From positions 1 through 53,547 of the forward strand of contig JAJEAY010000261.1 of assembly GCA_022824145.1 (NCBI GenBank): a DNA stretch of 53,547 bases, in the 5' to 3' direction. The notes under the pieces are model-generated. The model was not told the DNA's origin. It saw nothing but the letters and a program-made list of their open reading frames with translations, and searched no databases. This document shows, piece by piece, positions 8,216 through 16,253 of the stretch. Position 1 is the first letter of the stretch, and the number at the start of each line of letters is the position of its first letter. Source of the stretch: Rhodobacter sp. GTDB taxonomy: Bacteria; Pseudomonadota; Alphaproteobacteria; Rhodobacterales; Rhodobacteraceae. The position numbers and the translations under genes were made by a program.

Positions 8216-9543
8216 CGGAAGCGCGGGCCGAAGGCGCCCGACTGGACCATCGCAGGGTGCTCCGGATCGCGGTGCCAATCATGATCTCGAACGCTACCGT
8301 GCCGATTCTCGGCGCGGTGGACACAGGAGTGGTCGGCCAGATGGGACTGGCTGCTCCGATCGGCGCAGTCGGTATCGGTGCTGTCATCCTCACCGCCATC
8401 TACTGGCTCTTCGGCTTCCTTCGGATGGGAACCGCAGGTCTGACGAGCCAGGCCCGAGGAGCCGGAATGACTGAGGAGGTATCGGCGCTGCTGAGCAGGT
8501 CGCTATTGGTCGGGTTTGGAAGCGGATTGCTGCTTATTCTTCTTCAGAAGCCGATTTTCCAAATGGCGTTCGTGGTTTCTCCAGCATCGGCTGAAGTCGA
8601 AACGCTCGCTAGGGACTACATGTCAATCCGTGTCTGGTCAGCTCCGGGTGCGATCGCGGTCTACGGAATCACCGGCTGGCTCATCGCGATGGAAAAGACC
8701 CGCGCCGTTCTGGTTCTGCAGCTTTGGATGAACGGGCTGAACATCGTACTCGATCTTTGGTTCGTTCTCGGTCTCGGGTGGGGTGTCGAAGGTGTCGCCT
8801 ATGCGACCTTTCTTGCCGAATGGAGCGGACTGGCATTGGGTCTCTGGCTTTGCCGGCAGGCTTTCGCTATTCCTGCGTGGCGCGAGAGTGCGAGGGTTTT
8901 CGACGGTGCTTCACTGCGCCGGATGGCGTCGGTGAACCGCGACCTGCTGATCCGTTCCCTGCTGCTGGAAGCAGTGATCCTTTCGTTCCTGTTCATTGCC
9001 GCAGACTTTGGGGACGTTACCTTGGCGGCCAATCAAATCCTGGTTCAGTTCCTGCACATTACGGCTTTTGCCCTCGATGGATTCGCATTTGCAGCGGAGA
9101 CTTTGGTCGGGCAGGCAATTGGAGCTCGGAAACGGGCCCAGCTCCGGCGCAGTGCGGCGCTGACCAGCCTCTGGGGTGCGGTCTGCGTGATTGGGCTGTC
9201 ACTTGGCTTCCTGATATTCGGAGGATGGATCATCGACACAATGACGACTGCGCCTGAAGTTAGAATCGAGGCGCGCGTGTATTTGGGCTATATGGTGGTG
9301 GCGCCATTGGTGGGACTTGCAGCTTGGATGTTCGATGGAATCTTCATCGGCGCGACAAGAGCGAAAGACATGCGAAACATGATGGCTGTCTCTGTCGCTG
9401 CATATGTGGCTGCCTTGTGTGTGCTTGTGCCGTGGCTAGGCAGCCACGGGCTTTGGCTGGCGTTTTTGGTATCCTTGGTAGTCCGCGGAATTACGCTCGG
9501 ACTTCGTTATCCTGACCTCGAAGCGTCCGCGGACGTTGAATAG
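8212..9543 (+). CDS. MATE-family efflux transporter (DinF-like)
   Basis: Membrane protein of 443 aa with about twelve hydrophobic segments, matching the two six-helix lobes of MATE antiporters. The N-terminus (residues ~17-50: VLRIAVPIMISNATVPILGA followed by DTGVVG) and the QARGAG motif near residue 79 are typical of the DinF branch. ATG at 8212 overlaps the thioesterase stop. Coupling with two thioesterases suggests export of a compound released from CoA, but this is inferred. No terminator is obvious in the 228 bp before hisF. Confidence 0.87.
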   Translation: MTEARAEGARLDHRRVLRIAVPIMISNATVPILGAVDTGVVGQMGLAAPIGAVGIGAVILTAIYWLFGFLRMGTAGLTSQARGAGMTEEVSALLSRSLLVGFGSGLLLILLQKPIFQMAFVVSPASAEVETLARDYMSIRVWSAPGAIAVYGITGWLIAMEKTRAVLVLQLWMNGLNIVLDLWFVLGLGWGVEGVAYATFLAEWSGLALGLWLCRQAFAIPAWRESARVFDGASLRRMASVNRDLLIRSLLLEAVILSFLFIAADFGDVTLAANQILVQFLHITAFALDGFAFAAETLVGQAIGARKRAQLRRSAALTSLWGAVCVIGLSLGFLIFGGWIIDTMTTAPEVRIEARVYLGYMVVAPLVGLAAWMFDGIFIGATRAKDMRNMMAVSVAAYVAALCVLVPWLGSHGLWLAFLVSLVVRGITLGLRYPDLEASADVE

Positions 9544-9771
9544 TAAATTGAGTAATGCTCGCGACCCAATCCGAAGCACGCGCCAGGAAGAGTGCGTCCC
9601 GACAGAGACTGTGAAAGCGACTTTTGCCACGATGCAGCGCACTCCGTCATTCCCTTCGAAAAACGATTCTTGCCACAATGTTCGAGCCGCCGGTGACGAT
9701 CATCTTGCTGCTAGCGTTTCTGGTTCTGCCGTGTCATTGAAAGCGGCGACTATCTGCAAGCACACGAAACC

Positions 9772-10533
9772 ATGCTGAAGACCCGCATCATTCCTTGCTT
9801 GGACGTTGCCGAGGGACGAGTAGTGAAAGGTGTCAACTTCGTCGACTTGGTCGATGCAGGCGACCCGGTTGAATCGGCCCGGATCTATGATGCGGCGGGC
9901 GCGGATGAACTGTGCTTTCTTGACATCAAGGCCACACATGAAAATCGCGGAACGCTCTACGATCTCGTAACCCGAACAGCGGAACAGTGTTTTATGCCGC
10001 TCACTGTGGGTGGAGGCGTGCGCACCCATGACGATGTGCGCGATCTCCTGTTCGCGGGGGCCGACAAGGTAAGTTTCAACTCCGCAGCGGTTGCAAACCC
10101 TGATGTAGTTGCCGAGGCGGCGAGTCGGTTCGGAAGCCAGTGCATTGTCGTTGCGATTGATGCCAAGTCCGTTGAGCCGGGACGTTGGGAGATCTTCACT
10201 CATGGTGGTCGCCGCCCGACGGGCATCGACGCGATCGAATTTGCTCGCCTGGCAGAGAAAAAAGGGGCAGGGGAAATCCTTGTGACCTCCATGGACCGTG
10301 ACGGCACCCGTGCCGGATTCAACATTCCGCTGACCCGAGCGGTCAGCGATGCGGTCGACATTCCGGTCATCGCCTCTGGAGGTGTTGGCACGCTCGATCA
10401 CCTTGTCGAAGGCGTCACCAAGGGAGGCGCCAGCGCGGTGCTCGCCGCTTCGATATTCCATTTTGGCGAGTGTACGATTGCGGAAGCGAAAGCCTATATG
10501 TCCGCAGCCGGCATTCCGATGAGGCTCGTATGA
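9772..10533 (+). CDS. hisF: Imidazole glycerol phosphate synthase cyclase subunit HisF
   Basis: Cyclase of the fifth step of histidine biosynthesis; it converts PRFAR plus ammonia from HisH into IGP and AICAR in the cytoplasm. The 253-aa beta/alpha barrel is full length. Catalytic Asp11 (IPCLD) and Asp130 (IVVAID) are both at the classical positions, and the phosphate-binding loops GGGVRT and ASGGVG are present. It overlaps hisE by 4 bp, the usual alphaproteobacterial pairing; hisA and hisH are not in the window. Confidence 0.97.
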   Translation: MLKTRIIPCLDVAEGRVVKGVNFVDLVDAGDPVESARIYDAAGADELCFLDIKATHENRGTLYDLVTRTAEQCFMPLTVGGGVRTHDDVRDLLFAGADKVSFNSAAVANPDVVAEAASRFGSQCIVVAIDAKSVEPGRWEIFTHGGRRPTGIDAIEFARLAEKKGAGEILVTSMDRDGTRAGFNIPLTRAVSDAVDIPVIASGGVGTLDHLVEGVTKGGASAVLAASIFHFGECTIAEAKAYMSAAGIPMRLV

Positions 10534-10838
10534 CAGTTCTTGAACGGCTTGCCGATACGATAGAGGCCCGCAGGGCCGCGGATCCCGAGATGTCCTGGAC
10601 AGCCAGGCTGCTTGCCGGTCCAAAAGAAAAAGCAATCGAAAAGTTTGGCGAAGAAGCTGTCGAGGCCATCGTTGCTGCAGGAAGCGGCCAGAAAGACCGT
10701 CTCGTCGAGGAATCAGCGGATGTGCTCTACCATCTGCTTGTCATGCTTGCGGCCCACGAGGTCTCCCTGTCTGATGTATTGGACGAGCTTGAAAGGAGGG
10801 AAGGACTGTCGGGCATCGCCGAGAAGGCGAGCCGCTGA
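10530..10838 (+). CDS. hisE: Phosphoribosyl-ATP diphosphatase HisE
   Basis: A 102-aa all-alpha NTP pyrophosphohydrolase for the second step of histidine biosynthesis, converting PR-ATP to PR-AMP. The MazG-like metal-binding helices are visible as [14 protein letters not shown] and [16 protein letters not shown], with the expected Glu/Asp spacing. The ATG at 10530 sits in an ATGA overlap with hisF; upstream in-frame sequence is hisF in another frame. hisI is not in the window. Confidence 0.95.
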   Translation: MTVLERLADTIEARRAADPEMSWTARLLAGPKEKAIEKFGEEAVEAIVAAGSGQKDRLVEESADVLYHLLVMLAAHEVSLSDVLDELERREGLSGIAEKASR

Positions 10839-11148
10839 CAGCTCTGCGGAGACGCATGCCCCGGTATTTCCATTGGGTGACTTCCTATCGGCTGGCTGTC
10901 CAGCGACCGGTGCCCGGCCAGCTACTGTCCATCTCGACTGAACTGCGGGATAGGCGAGACATGCTTTGCATGACCGGGGAGGAATGAACCTCCGCTGGAA
11001 TTCTGCACGTTGCCACTGGCTACTCCTTCGGGGAATTCGCGAAACGCGCAAAATTCTACCAGAGGCAGATCCGGGTTCCCGCTTTGAAATTCCGGTGCTG
11101 GCGTGGGGTATTGCCACTGTGAAACTTCACCGGAACCCGCAGCTGGCG
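10839..11148. other. Intergenic stretch between convergent genes
   Basis: 310 bp between the converging hisE and CoA-binding protein genes. No ORF with family resemblance is seen. The arms CGGGTTCC (~11072) and GGAACCCG (~11133) are complementary but 50 bp apart, and no U-tract terminator is present. Confidence 0.4.
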
Positions 11149-11622
11149 TCATAGCTTTGACGAGATCACACGGGTGTTGATTCCCGCCTTGCGAAGCTCA
11201 CCAAACAGCCGCTGATGCTCCATTTTCGGACATAGATCCTGAATTACAGCAGCGCCTGCCGCCTCAGCCATGTCGGCGGCAGTCTGGTTCTTCACTCCAA
11301 TCTGCATCCAGACAGTGCGAAGCCCCGGTAAATTCGAAAGCGCAGCTTCGACAATGGGAGGGACGAATTCGGAACGGCGGAAAATGTCGACCATGTCAAC
11401 TTTCAGTTCCGCCGGAATGTCCTCAATTCGGGATTGGATGCGCTCGCCAAACAGCATTTCACCGGCATGAGCCGGATTGACCGGCACCGCCCGGTAACCT
11501 CTCGTTGCCAGATAGCGGCCGACGAAATGACTCGGCCTGATCGGGTTTGGGGAAACGCCGACCAAGGCAATGCACTTGGTGCCAAGCAGGATGCGCCGGA
11601 GGTAGCTGTCTGAATAGGCCAT
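11149..11622 (-). CDS. CoA-binding domain protein (YccU-like)
   Basis: A 157-aa cytoplasmic Rossmann-fold protein of the small CoA-binding family. The N-terminal CIALVGVSPNPIRPSHFVGRYL (residues ~17-38) is the nucleotide-binding segment, and the C-terminal VIQDLCPKMEH (near residue 136) is the family signature. The biochemical role of the family is poorly defined; it resembles the CoA-binding domain of succinyl-CoA synthetase. It is a single gene, convergent to hisE. Confidence 0.88.
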   Translation of the reverse strand: MAYSDSYLRRILLGTKCIALVGVSPNPIRPSHFVGRYLATRGYRAVPVNPAHAGEMLFGERIQSRIEDIPAELKVDMVDIFRRSEFVPPIVEAALSNLPGLRTVWMQIGVKNQTAADMAEAAGAAVIQDLCPKMEHQRLFGELRKAGINTRVISSKL

Positions 11623-11778
11623 GGGCGATTCTGCTACAATTGAAACTGAGGTGATACCGGATTCAGTTCCGAACCCACAAATGAAAGCTGTTCAGCATGA
11701 CCGGTGAAGAGGGTAGTTGGACGCATCGCAAAGGCACGAAAGGACTTGGTCACCGTGGATCTTGATCTTGTTGGTTCG

Positions 11779-12558
11779 TTAAATGCTCGCGCTTCCAGCC
11801 GCATACAGGGCGACTGCCGCAGCATTGGAGACGTTAAGCGAACCAGACGCGGGCGAAATGCCGATCCTCACAAGTCCGTCGCAGGTCTCCCGTGTCTTGT
11901 TGCGCAGGCCCGACCCCTCTGCGCCCAGCACCAGTGCGATGGACCGGCCATCCGCCTCGGCCAGTCCTTCTGAAAGTTGGGAATCCGCTTCGCCGTCAAG
12001 TCCGAATAGTGCGTAACCCATGTGCCGCAATGACTCCATTGCCTCAGCAAGGTTCCTGACCCGCAGATAGGGTTGCCGCTCCAGAGCACCGGACGCGGCC
12101 TTGGCAAGAGCGCCGGTTTCGGGCGGAGAATGGCGCTGGGTGGCAATTACGGCACTGGCGCCGAATGCCGCGGCGGACCGCAGAATCGCGCCGACGTTGT
12201 GCGGGTCCGTGATGCGGTCCAGTACCACCACTACAGATCGCTTTTCAGCGCCGCAGACCTCCTCAAGCGATCCCCATGAAAGAGGCTTCACTTCCAGCGC
12301 CGCGCCCTGATGCACCGAACCCGGATCCAGCGGCGCGGGAAACCTGCGCGGTTCGGCGATCTCCGGGTCAAGGTCGGCTCTGGAAATCGCATCGGATAGC
12401 CGGTCCGCGGCATTCTTCGTTACAACCAGCCGCTTTCGTATGCGCCGGGGATTCAGAAGCGCGTCACGCACCGCATGCAGCCCGAACAGCCAGATGGTTT
12501 CAGCCGCTGATGCTTTTTTGGCGGCTTCCTTCTCGATGACCCAACGCGGTTTCTTCAT
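11779..12558 (-). CDS. rlmB: TrmH/SpoU-family 23S rRNA (guanosine-2'-O)-methyltransferase
   Basis: SPOUT methyltransferase of 259 aa, most likely the enzyme methylating G2251 of 23S rRNA. An N-terminal L30e-like substrate domain (LFGLHAVRDALLNPRR) precedes three knotted motifs: NVGAILRSAAAFGASAV, LVLGAEGSGL and SLNVSNAAAVALYA. The frame remains open upstream to 12840, but that extension runs antisense through a tRNA gene, so MKKPRW at 12558 is the real start. It is divergent from tRNA-Tyr. Confidence 0.92.
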   Translation of the reverse strand: MKKPRWVIEKEAAKKASAAETIWLFGLHAVRDALLNPRRIRKRLVVTKNAADRLSDAISRADLDPEIAEPRRFPAPLDPGSVHQGAALEVKPLSWGSLEEVCGAEKRSVVVVLDRITDPHNVGAILRSAAAFGASAVIATQRHSPPETGALAKAASGALERQPYLRVRNLAEAMESLRHMGYALFGLDGEADSQLSEGLAEADGRSIALVLGAEGSGLRNKTRETCDGLVRIGISPASGSLNVSNAAAVALYAAGSASI

Positions 12559-12624
12559 AGTTTCCGTCCTTGCGTAACAGCGATGCTTGGCCTTATCGGT
12601 GACGCTCTGCAAGGCAAATTTATG

Positions 12625-12651
12625 TTGACTGTGGAGAGCGAGGGGTCTAAT
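12625..12651 (+). promoter_or_regulatory. Promoter of the tRNA-Tyr gene
   Basis: TTGACT (12625-12630) and TCTAAT (12646-12651) with a 15-bp spacer lie just upstream of the tRNA, placing the start a few bases before the 5' end. The spacing is slightly short; TAATCA with 17 bp is the alternative -10. Confidence 0.45.
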
Positions 12652-12665
12652 CACGCCTTCGCGTC

Positions 12666-12749
12666 GGGCGACGGGCTGCAAGGTGCGGCAGCGGACTGTA
12701 ACTCCGCCGGGGAGACCCATGCCTGGTTCGATTCCAGGGTCGCCCACCA
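12666..12749 (+). tRNA. tRNA-Tyr (GTA)
   Basis: An 84-nt tRNA with encoded CCA. The acceptor stem is GGGCGAC/GTCGCCC (7 of 7 pairs). The anticodon loop CTGTAAC lies within the GCGGA/TCCGC stem and gives anticodon GTA. A long variable arm (GGG-GAGA-CCC) is as expected for tRNA-Tyr, and the T arm is CCTGG-TTCGATT-CCAGG. The D stem is GCTGC/GCAGC. Read on the opposite strand it produces a spurious N-terminal extension of rlmB. Confidence 0.95.
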
Positions 12750-12950
12750 TCTTCCAACAGGAATCGGGAACACGCGGGATGGTATGGCCAGCCTTGTCGA
12801 TATGCGGTGAATCCATTGGTTGATGCCCTAACGAAATCATTGCGCGGCGCAGGTCATCATCTCATAGGCAAAGCCGTGCCACCGAAGGCCGGTCGCGACA
12901 GGAAGATACAAGGGGTGTAACAGAGGCGCCGTGGCTGCCGAAAATGCCAG

Positions 12951-12963
12951 CCGGCCAGGCCGG
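12951..12963 (-). terminator. Possible hairpin after sulfatase 1
   Basis: CCGGCC-A-GGCCGG is a perfect 6-bp inverted repeat 7 bp after the stop codon of the minus-strand sulfatase. There is no clear U-tract, so terminator function is only a possibility. Confidence 0.3.
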
Positions 12964-12970
12964 TAAAGGA

Positions 12971-14578
12971 TCAGGGCCTTTCTTCGAAGGGCTTTTCGAA
13001 TTCCTTCATGAAATGTTCCTCGTCCCAAATACCGATTAGAATTCCAGGCGGTTCCCTATCTGTCATGCGCTCAATCTTGTAGGGATGCATTGTAATCCGG
13101 GTGTGGTGGCGTCGGGCCCATTCAAAAATTGCGTCACTCATACGTGCCCGAACCTCCTCGTGTTCCGGCGCGGCGCCGAGATCGACCAGTTCCTCAGGGT
13201 CCGCCTCAAGATCGAAAAGCATCGGGCGGAAGCCCTCGCAATGTACGAATTTCCAGCGCCTGTCACAGATCATGATCAGACGGGCATCCTCCTGCGCATT
13301 GCCGATTATCCTGCGCGCTTCGCGGGTAGAGTAATCATATTCGCTGATTGCCCAGTTCCGCCACTCAACCGGTTGGCCGTGCAGCAGCGGCGTAAGATCA
13401 CGGCCTTCGAGAATGTGCGGTAAGGGAGTGCCGCAGAAATAGTTCAGGATGGTGGGAGCCAGATCTATGCTCTCGACCAGTTCGTCGCTTACGGTTCCAC
13501 GGGTCGAGTCAGCCTCACGCCGGGGATTGTAGATGATCAGCGGCACACGAACGGATTGATCATGGAACAGGTCTTTTTCGCCCATCCAATGATCACCCAG
13601 ATAATCGCCGTGATCGGACGTAAACACGATCATGGTGGATTCCATCAGGCCGCGCCGCTCCATCCAGGCGAACAGCCTGCCCAAATTGTCATCGATCTGT
13701 TTAACAAGTCCCATGTAGGCCGGAATGATCGCGCGCCGGACATCCTCCCGGCTGATCGTACGGGAAATCCTGCTGTCCTGGTAGGCGCGGAACACCGGGT
13801 GATCGGTCTGCCTCTCGGAATTGCTGCGGATCGCTGGCGGAACGTCGTCTGGTCCGTACATGCTGGCGTATGGCTCCGGCACGATGTAGGGCCAGTGTGG
13901 CTTGATGAAACTCAGGTGGCAAAGCCAGGCAGGGTGGTTGGCGTTGGCCATGAAATCCATCGCTCTGTTTGTCATATAGGACGTTTCGGAATGCTCTTCC
14001 GGAATGCGGGCAGCTTTGTCGGAATTCTTGAGCAGCCATCCGTTCAGCAGCCGTCCTGCCTCGTCTTCGCCGGAATTGGCCCATTCCTCCCAGGGATTTG
14101 GGCCGCCGAATCCGTGGCTTCGCAGGTAATTGTCATAGGAAGGGTTCGGGCTGTATGGACCGAACGGATGCAGCCCGTCGTCACGTTCAAACGGTTCAAA
14201 ACCGCACTCGGCGAGGGTAACTCCGATACGGCTGTCAGGATCGATGCCCAGCCATTCCATGCCCTCCCTGTCAGGGGTCATGTGCGTCTTTCCAACGATG
14301 GCGGCATGAACGCCGACTCGGCGCAGGTGATCGCCCAAGGTCGGTTCACCAACACGAAGCGGAAATCCGTTCCATGTGGATCCGTGGCTCCGGCAGTACC
14401 TGCCGGTGTAGCTCGACATTCGCGAAGGGCCACAGAACGGCGACTGCACGTAAGCGCGGTCAAAGCGCACCCCTTTGGCGGCGAGCGCATCAATGTGCGG
14501 CGTTTCAAGCGTCTTGTGACCTGTGCAGGAGAGATAGTCCCACCGAAGCTGGTCACACATGATCCAAAGAACGTTCAT
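12971..14578 (-). CDS. Sulfatase 1 (type I, FGly-dependent), cytoplasmic
   Basis: Alkaline-phosphatase-superfamily sulfatase of 535 aa. The start is ATG 14578 (MNVLWIMCDQLRWDY), with AAAGG upstream; the frame is open further but without a ribosome site. The formylglycine site is C49-G-P-S-R53, metal ligands are D9-Q10 and D322-H323-G324, and GKTHM (K97) plus KPHW (K226, H228) supply sulfate-binding residues. No signal peptide: the hydrophobic N-terminus is the first core beta-strand. It is a close relative of sulfatase 6 at 50049. It follows sulfatase 2 on the same strand after 148 bp and may be read separately. Substrate unknown; phosphodi- or monoesterase activity cannot be excluded. Confidence 0.9.
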   Translation of the reverse strand: MNVLWIMCDQLRWDYLSCTGHKTLETPHIDALAAKGVRFDRAYVQSPFCGPSRMSSYTGRYCRSHGSTWNGFPLRVGEPTLGDHLRRVGVHAAIVGKTHMTPDREGMEWLGIDPDSRIGVTLAECGFEPFERDDGLHPFGPYSPNPSYDNYLRSHGFGGPNPWEEWANSGEDEAGRLLNGWLLKNSDKAARIPEEHSETSYMTNRAMDFMANANHPAWLCHLSFIKPHWPYIVPEPYASMYGPDDVPPAIRSNSERQTDHPVFRAYQDSRISRTISREDVRRAIIPAYMGLVKQIDDNLGRLFAWMERRGLMESTMIVFTSDHGDYLGDHWMGEKDLFHDQSVRVPLIIYNPRREADSTRGTVSDELVESIDLAPTILNYFCGTPLPHILEGRDLTPLLHGQPVEWRNWAISEYDYSTREARRIIGNAQEDARLIMICDRRWKFVHCEGFRPMLFDLEADPEELVDLGAAPEHEEVRARMSDAIFEWARRHHTRITMHPYKIERMTDREPPGILIGIWDEEHFMKEFEKPFEERP

Positions 14579-14602
14579 CGCGGGCCTTTCTTGCTGATAG
14601 CA

Positions 14603-14621
14603 GCATTGCTCGAAGCAATGC
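14603..14621 (-). promoter_or_regulatory. Palindrome upstream of sulfatase 1
   Basis: GCATTGCT-CGA-AGCAATGC has 8-bp perfect arms and lies 25-43 bp upstream of the sulfatase 1 ATG, within a 148-bp gap. It could be an operator or a 5' leader hairpin; nothing in the sequence decides which. Confidence 0.4.
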
Positions 14622-14726
14622 AGAGTCAATGCCTTGTTCGTGGACCGTCATCCAAGTGGACTAAGTCGCGGCGGGCGTGACTCCGGTGCCGGGGCAATGC
14701 TTATTTATTTAACTTGAGTCAATATC

Positions 14727-16253
14727 TTACGCCATTCCAACCTGCGTCTGCTGTGGGCCGATATCATTTGGTCGCATTGCGAGAAAGGACTCAAGCCGAC
14801 GGCGGATGCCAGCAGCGTCCGGTAAATCGAACAGGTTCACGCATTCGCCGGGATCGCGTTCGAGGTCATAGAGTTCACCTGCTCCGGAATTCAGGTCGAC
14901 CGTCAGCTTTTCCGTTCGCGTCCTGACCGTACGGAGGTTCAGACCTACGCCGGTCCTGGTGGGCAGCAGTTCCCACTCGTTCAGCGCGAAGTCGCGTGTC
15001 ACATTCGTATCTTCGATGAGTGGACGCAGGCTTGCGCCATGCTGGGCCAACTGTGCCTCTGCGCCGCCATAGTCGAGGAAGGTGGACGCCAGATCCATTG
15101 TCGAGACTGGCTGGTGATTGACCGTGTCCGAGGGTATGCCGGGGCCCCTCAGCATCATGGGCACCCGAAGCAGCCCTTCGTAGTGCATCGGCCCCTTGAG
15201 AATCAGCCCATGGTCACCAAGCCAGTCTCCATGGTCGCTTATGAAAACGACAATTGTGTTTCGGCGCAGCCCCGCTTCATCCAGTGCGATCAGGATACGG
15301 CCGACGTTATGGTCGATCAGCGCGATCTGCCCGTAGGTATTGGCAATGATTTCTCGAAGCTGGTCATCTGTCTGCGTTGGAATCCGGCTGTAGGACTTGC
15401 GGATTTCCGCGCTCTTTTTTGGGCCGTGCGGCTCGCTCGTCAGAACTGCCTCGTGCCACCATGGTTTGCTTTCGAAGCTGAGCGTTCGATTGTCTGGCAG
15501 ATCGACTTCGGAGGGATCGTGAAGATGGGACCATGGTTCCGGCGCATCAAAGGGATGGTGCGGATCAGGAAAGCTGACCCATGCGCAGAACGGACCTCCG
15601 TCGCGTCCGTGCCTCAGCCATTCAATGGTTCGGTCGGCAGTCCAGGTTGAGTTATGCCAGGCGACTGGCAGCCGTGAATGCCAGGTCTGGGCCGCGTCCT
15701 TGGTGTCGCCGGCATTCTCGCGGTACAGTGCGTTTTTCTCGTCGCCGCGCCCGTCGGCAAAAAACCAGCGCTCGTAATGCTGTCCCCGTGGCGGCCGTTC
15801 CGGCAGGAACCAGTTATGTCCCACCAGCATAAGCTCCACATGGCTGAAACCCATGTAAGGGCCGTTCCAGGTGTCGGGATAGTCTGCCGACGACACAATG
15901 CATTCCGGCGTCCCGGTGGGCTGGAAGGTGTGGTAGGTGGCGAAATGCGCCTTTCCAAAGAATGCCGTCTCGTAGCCTGCGGTGGCCATCGAACCGGCAA
16001 ATCCTTTCAATCCGGTCTCCGGACGCAGATCGATGCCGTTGTCGTGTACGCCATGCGTGCGGCAAAGCTGGCCTGTCAGGATCGAGGCCCGCGCGGGCTG
16101 GCAGACCACACAGGGTGTGATGCAGTTCGAAAACCGCGTGCTATCACGCGCGAACTGGTCTAGATGCGGTGTCTTTATCCTGCGGCCTTCGATTCCAAGG
16201 CAATCGGCGCGAAGCTGGTCGGCGGAGATAAGCAGGATGTTGGGAGGGGTCAT
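14727..16253 (-). CDS. Sulfatase 2 (type I), linked to TctABC importer A
   Basis: A 508-aa sulfatase. N-terminal metal strand NILLISADQ (D12, Q13), formylglycine site C51-Q-P-A-R55, ASILTGQ helix, FFGKAHF lysine segment and FISDHGDWLGDHGLILKG metal/lysine block are all in order. A C-terminal ELYDLERDPGECVNLFD segment is the standard sulfatase tail. There is no signal peptide. The ATG overlaps the TctA stop (ATGA), so it is the last gene of the tctC-tctB-tctA-sulfatase operon. This coupling implies that the imported solute, or a product of it, is its substrate (inferred). Confidence 0.92.
   Translation of the reverse strand: MTPPNILLISADQLRADCLGIEGRRIKTPHLDQFARDSTRFSNCITPCVVCQPARASILTGQLCRTHGVHDNGIDLRPETGLKGFAGSMATAGYETAFFGKAHFATYHTFQPTGTPECIVSSADYPDTWNGPYMGFSHVELMLVGHNWFLPERPPRGQHYERWFFADGRGDEKNALYRENAGDTKDAAQTWHSRLPVAWHNSTWTADRTIEWLRHGRDGGPFCAWVSFPDPHHPFDAPEPWSHLHDPSEVDLPDNRTLSFESKPWWHEAVLTSEPHGPKKSAEIRKSYSRIPTQTDDQLREIIANTYGQIALIDHNVGRILIALDEAGLRRNTIVVFISDHGDWLGDHGLILKGPMHYEGLLRVPMMLRGPGIPSDTVNHQPVSTMDLASTFLDYGGAEAQLAQHGASLRPLIEDTNVTRDFALNEWELLPTRTGVGLNLRTVRTRTEKLTVDLNSGAGELYDLERDPGECVNLFDLPDAAGIRRRLESFLAMRPNDIGPQQTQVGMA

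Noticed and set aside
12559-12840. N-terminal extension of rlmB
   Set aside because: The extension is the reverse complement of the tRNA-Tyr gene and its promoter; the true start is at 12558.
13556-14680. 374-codon + strand ORF
   Set aside because: It is the antisense shadow of sulfatase 1, with no ribosome site and low-complexity His/Arg-rich translation.
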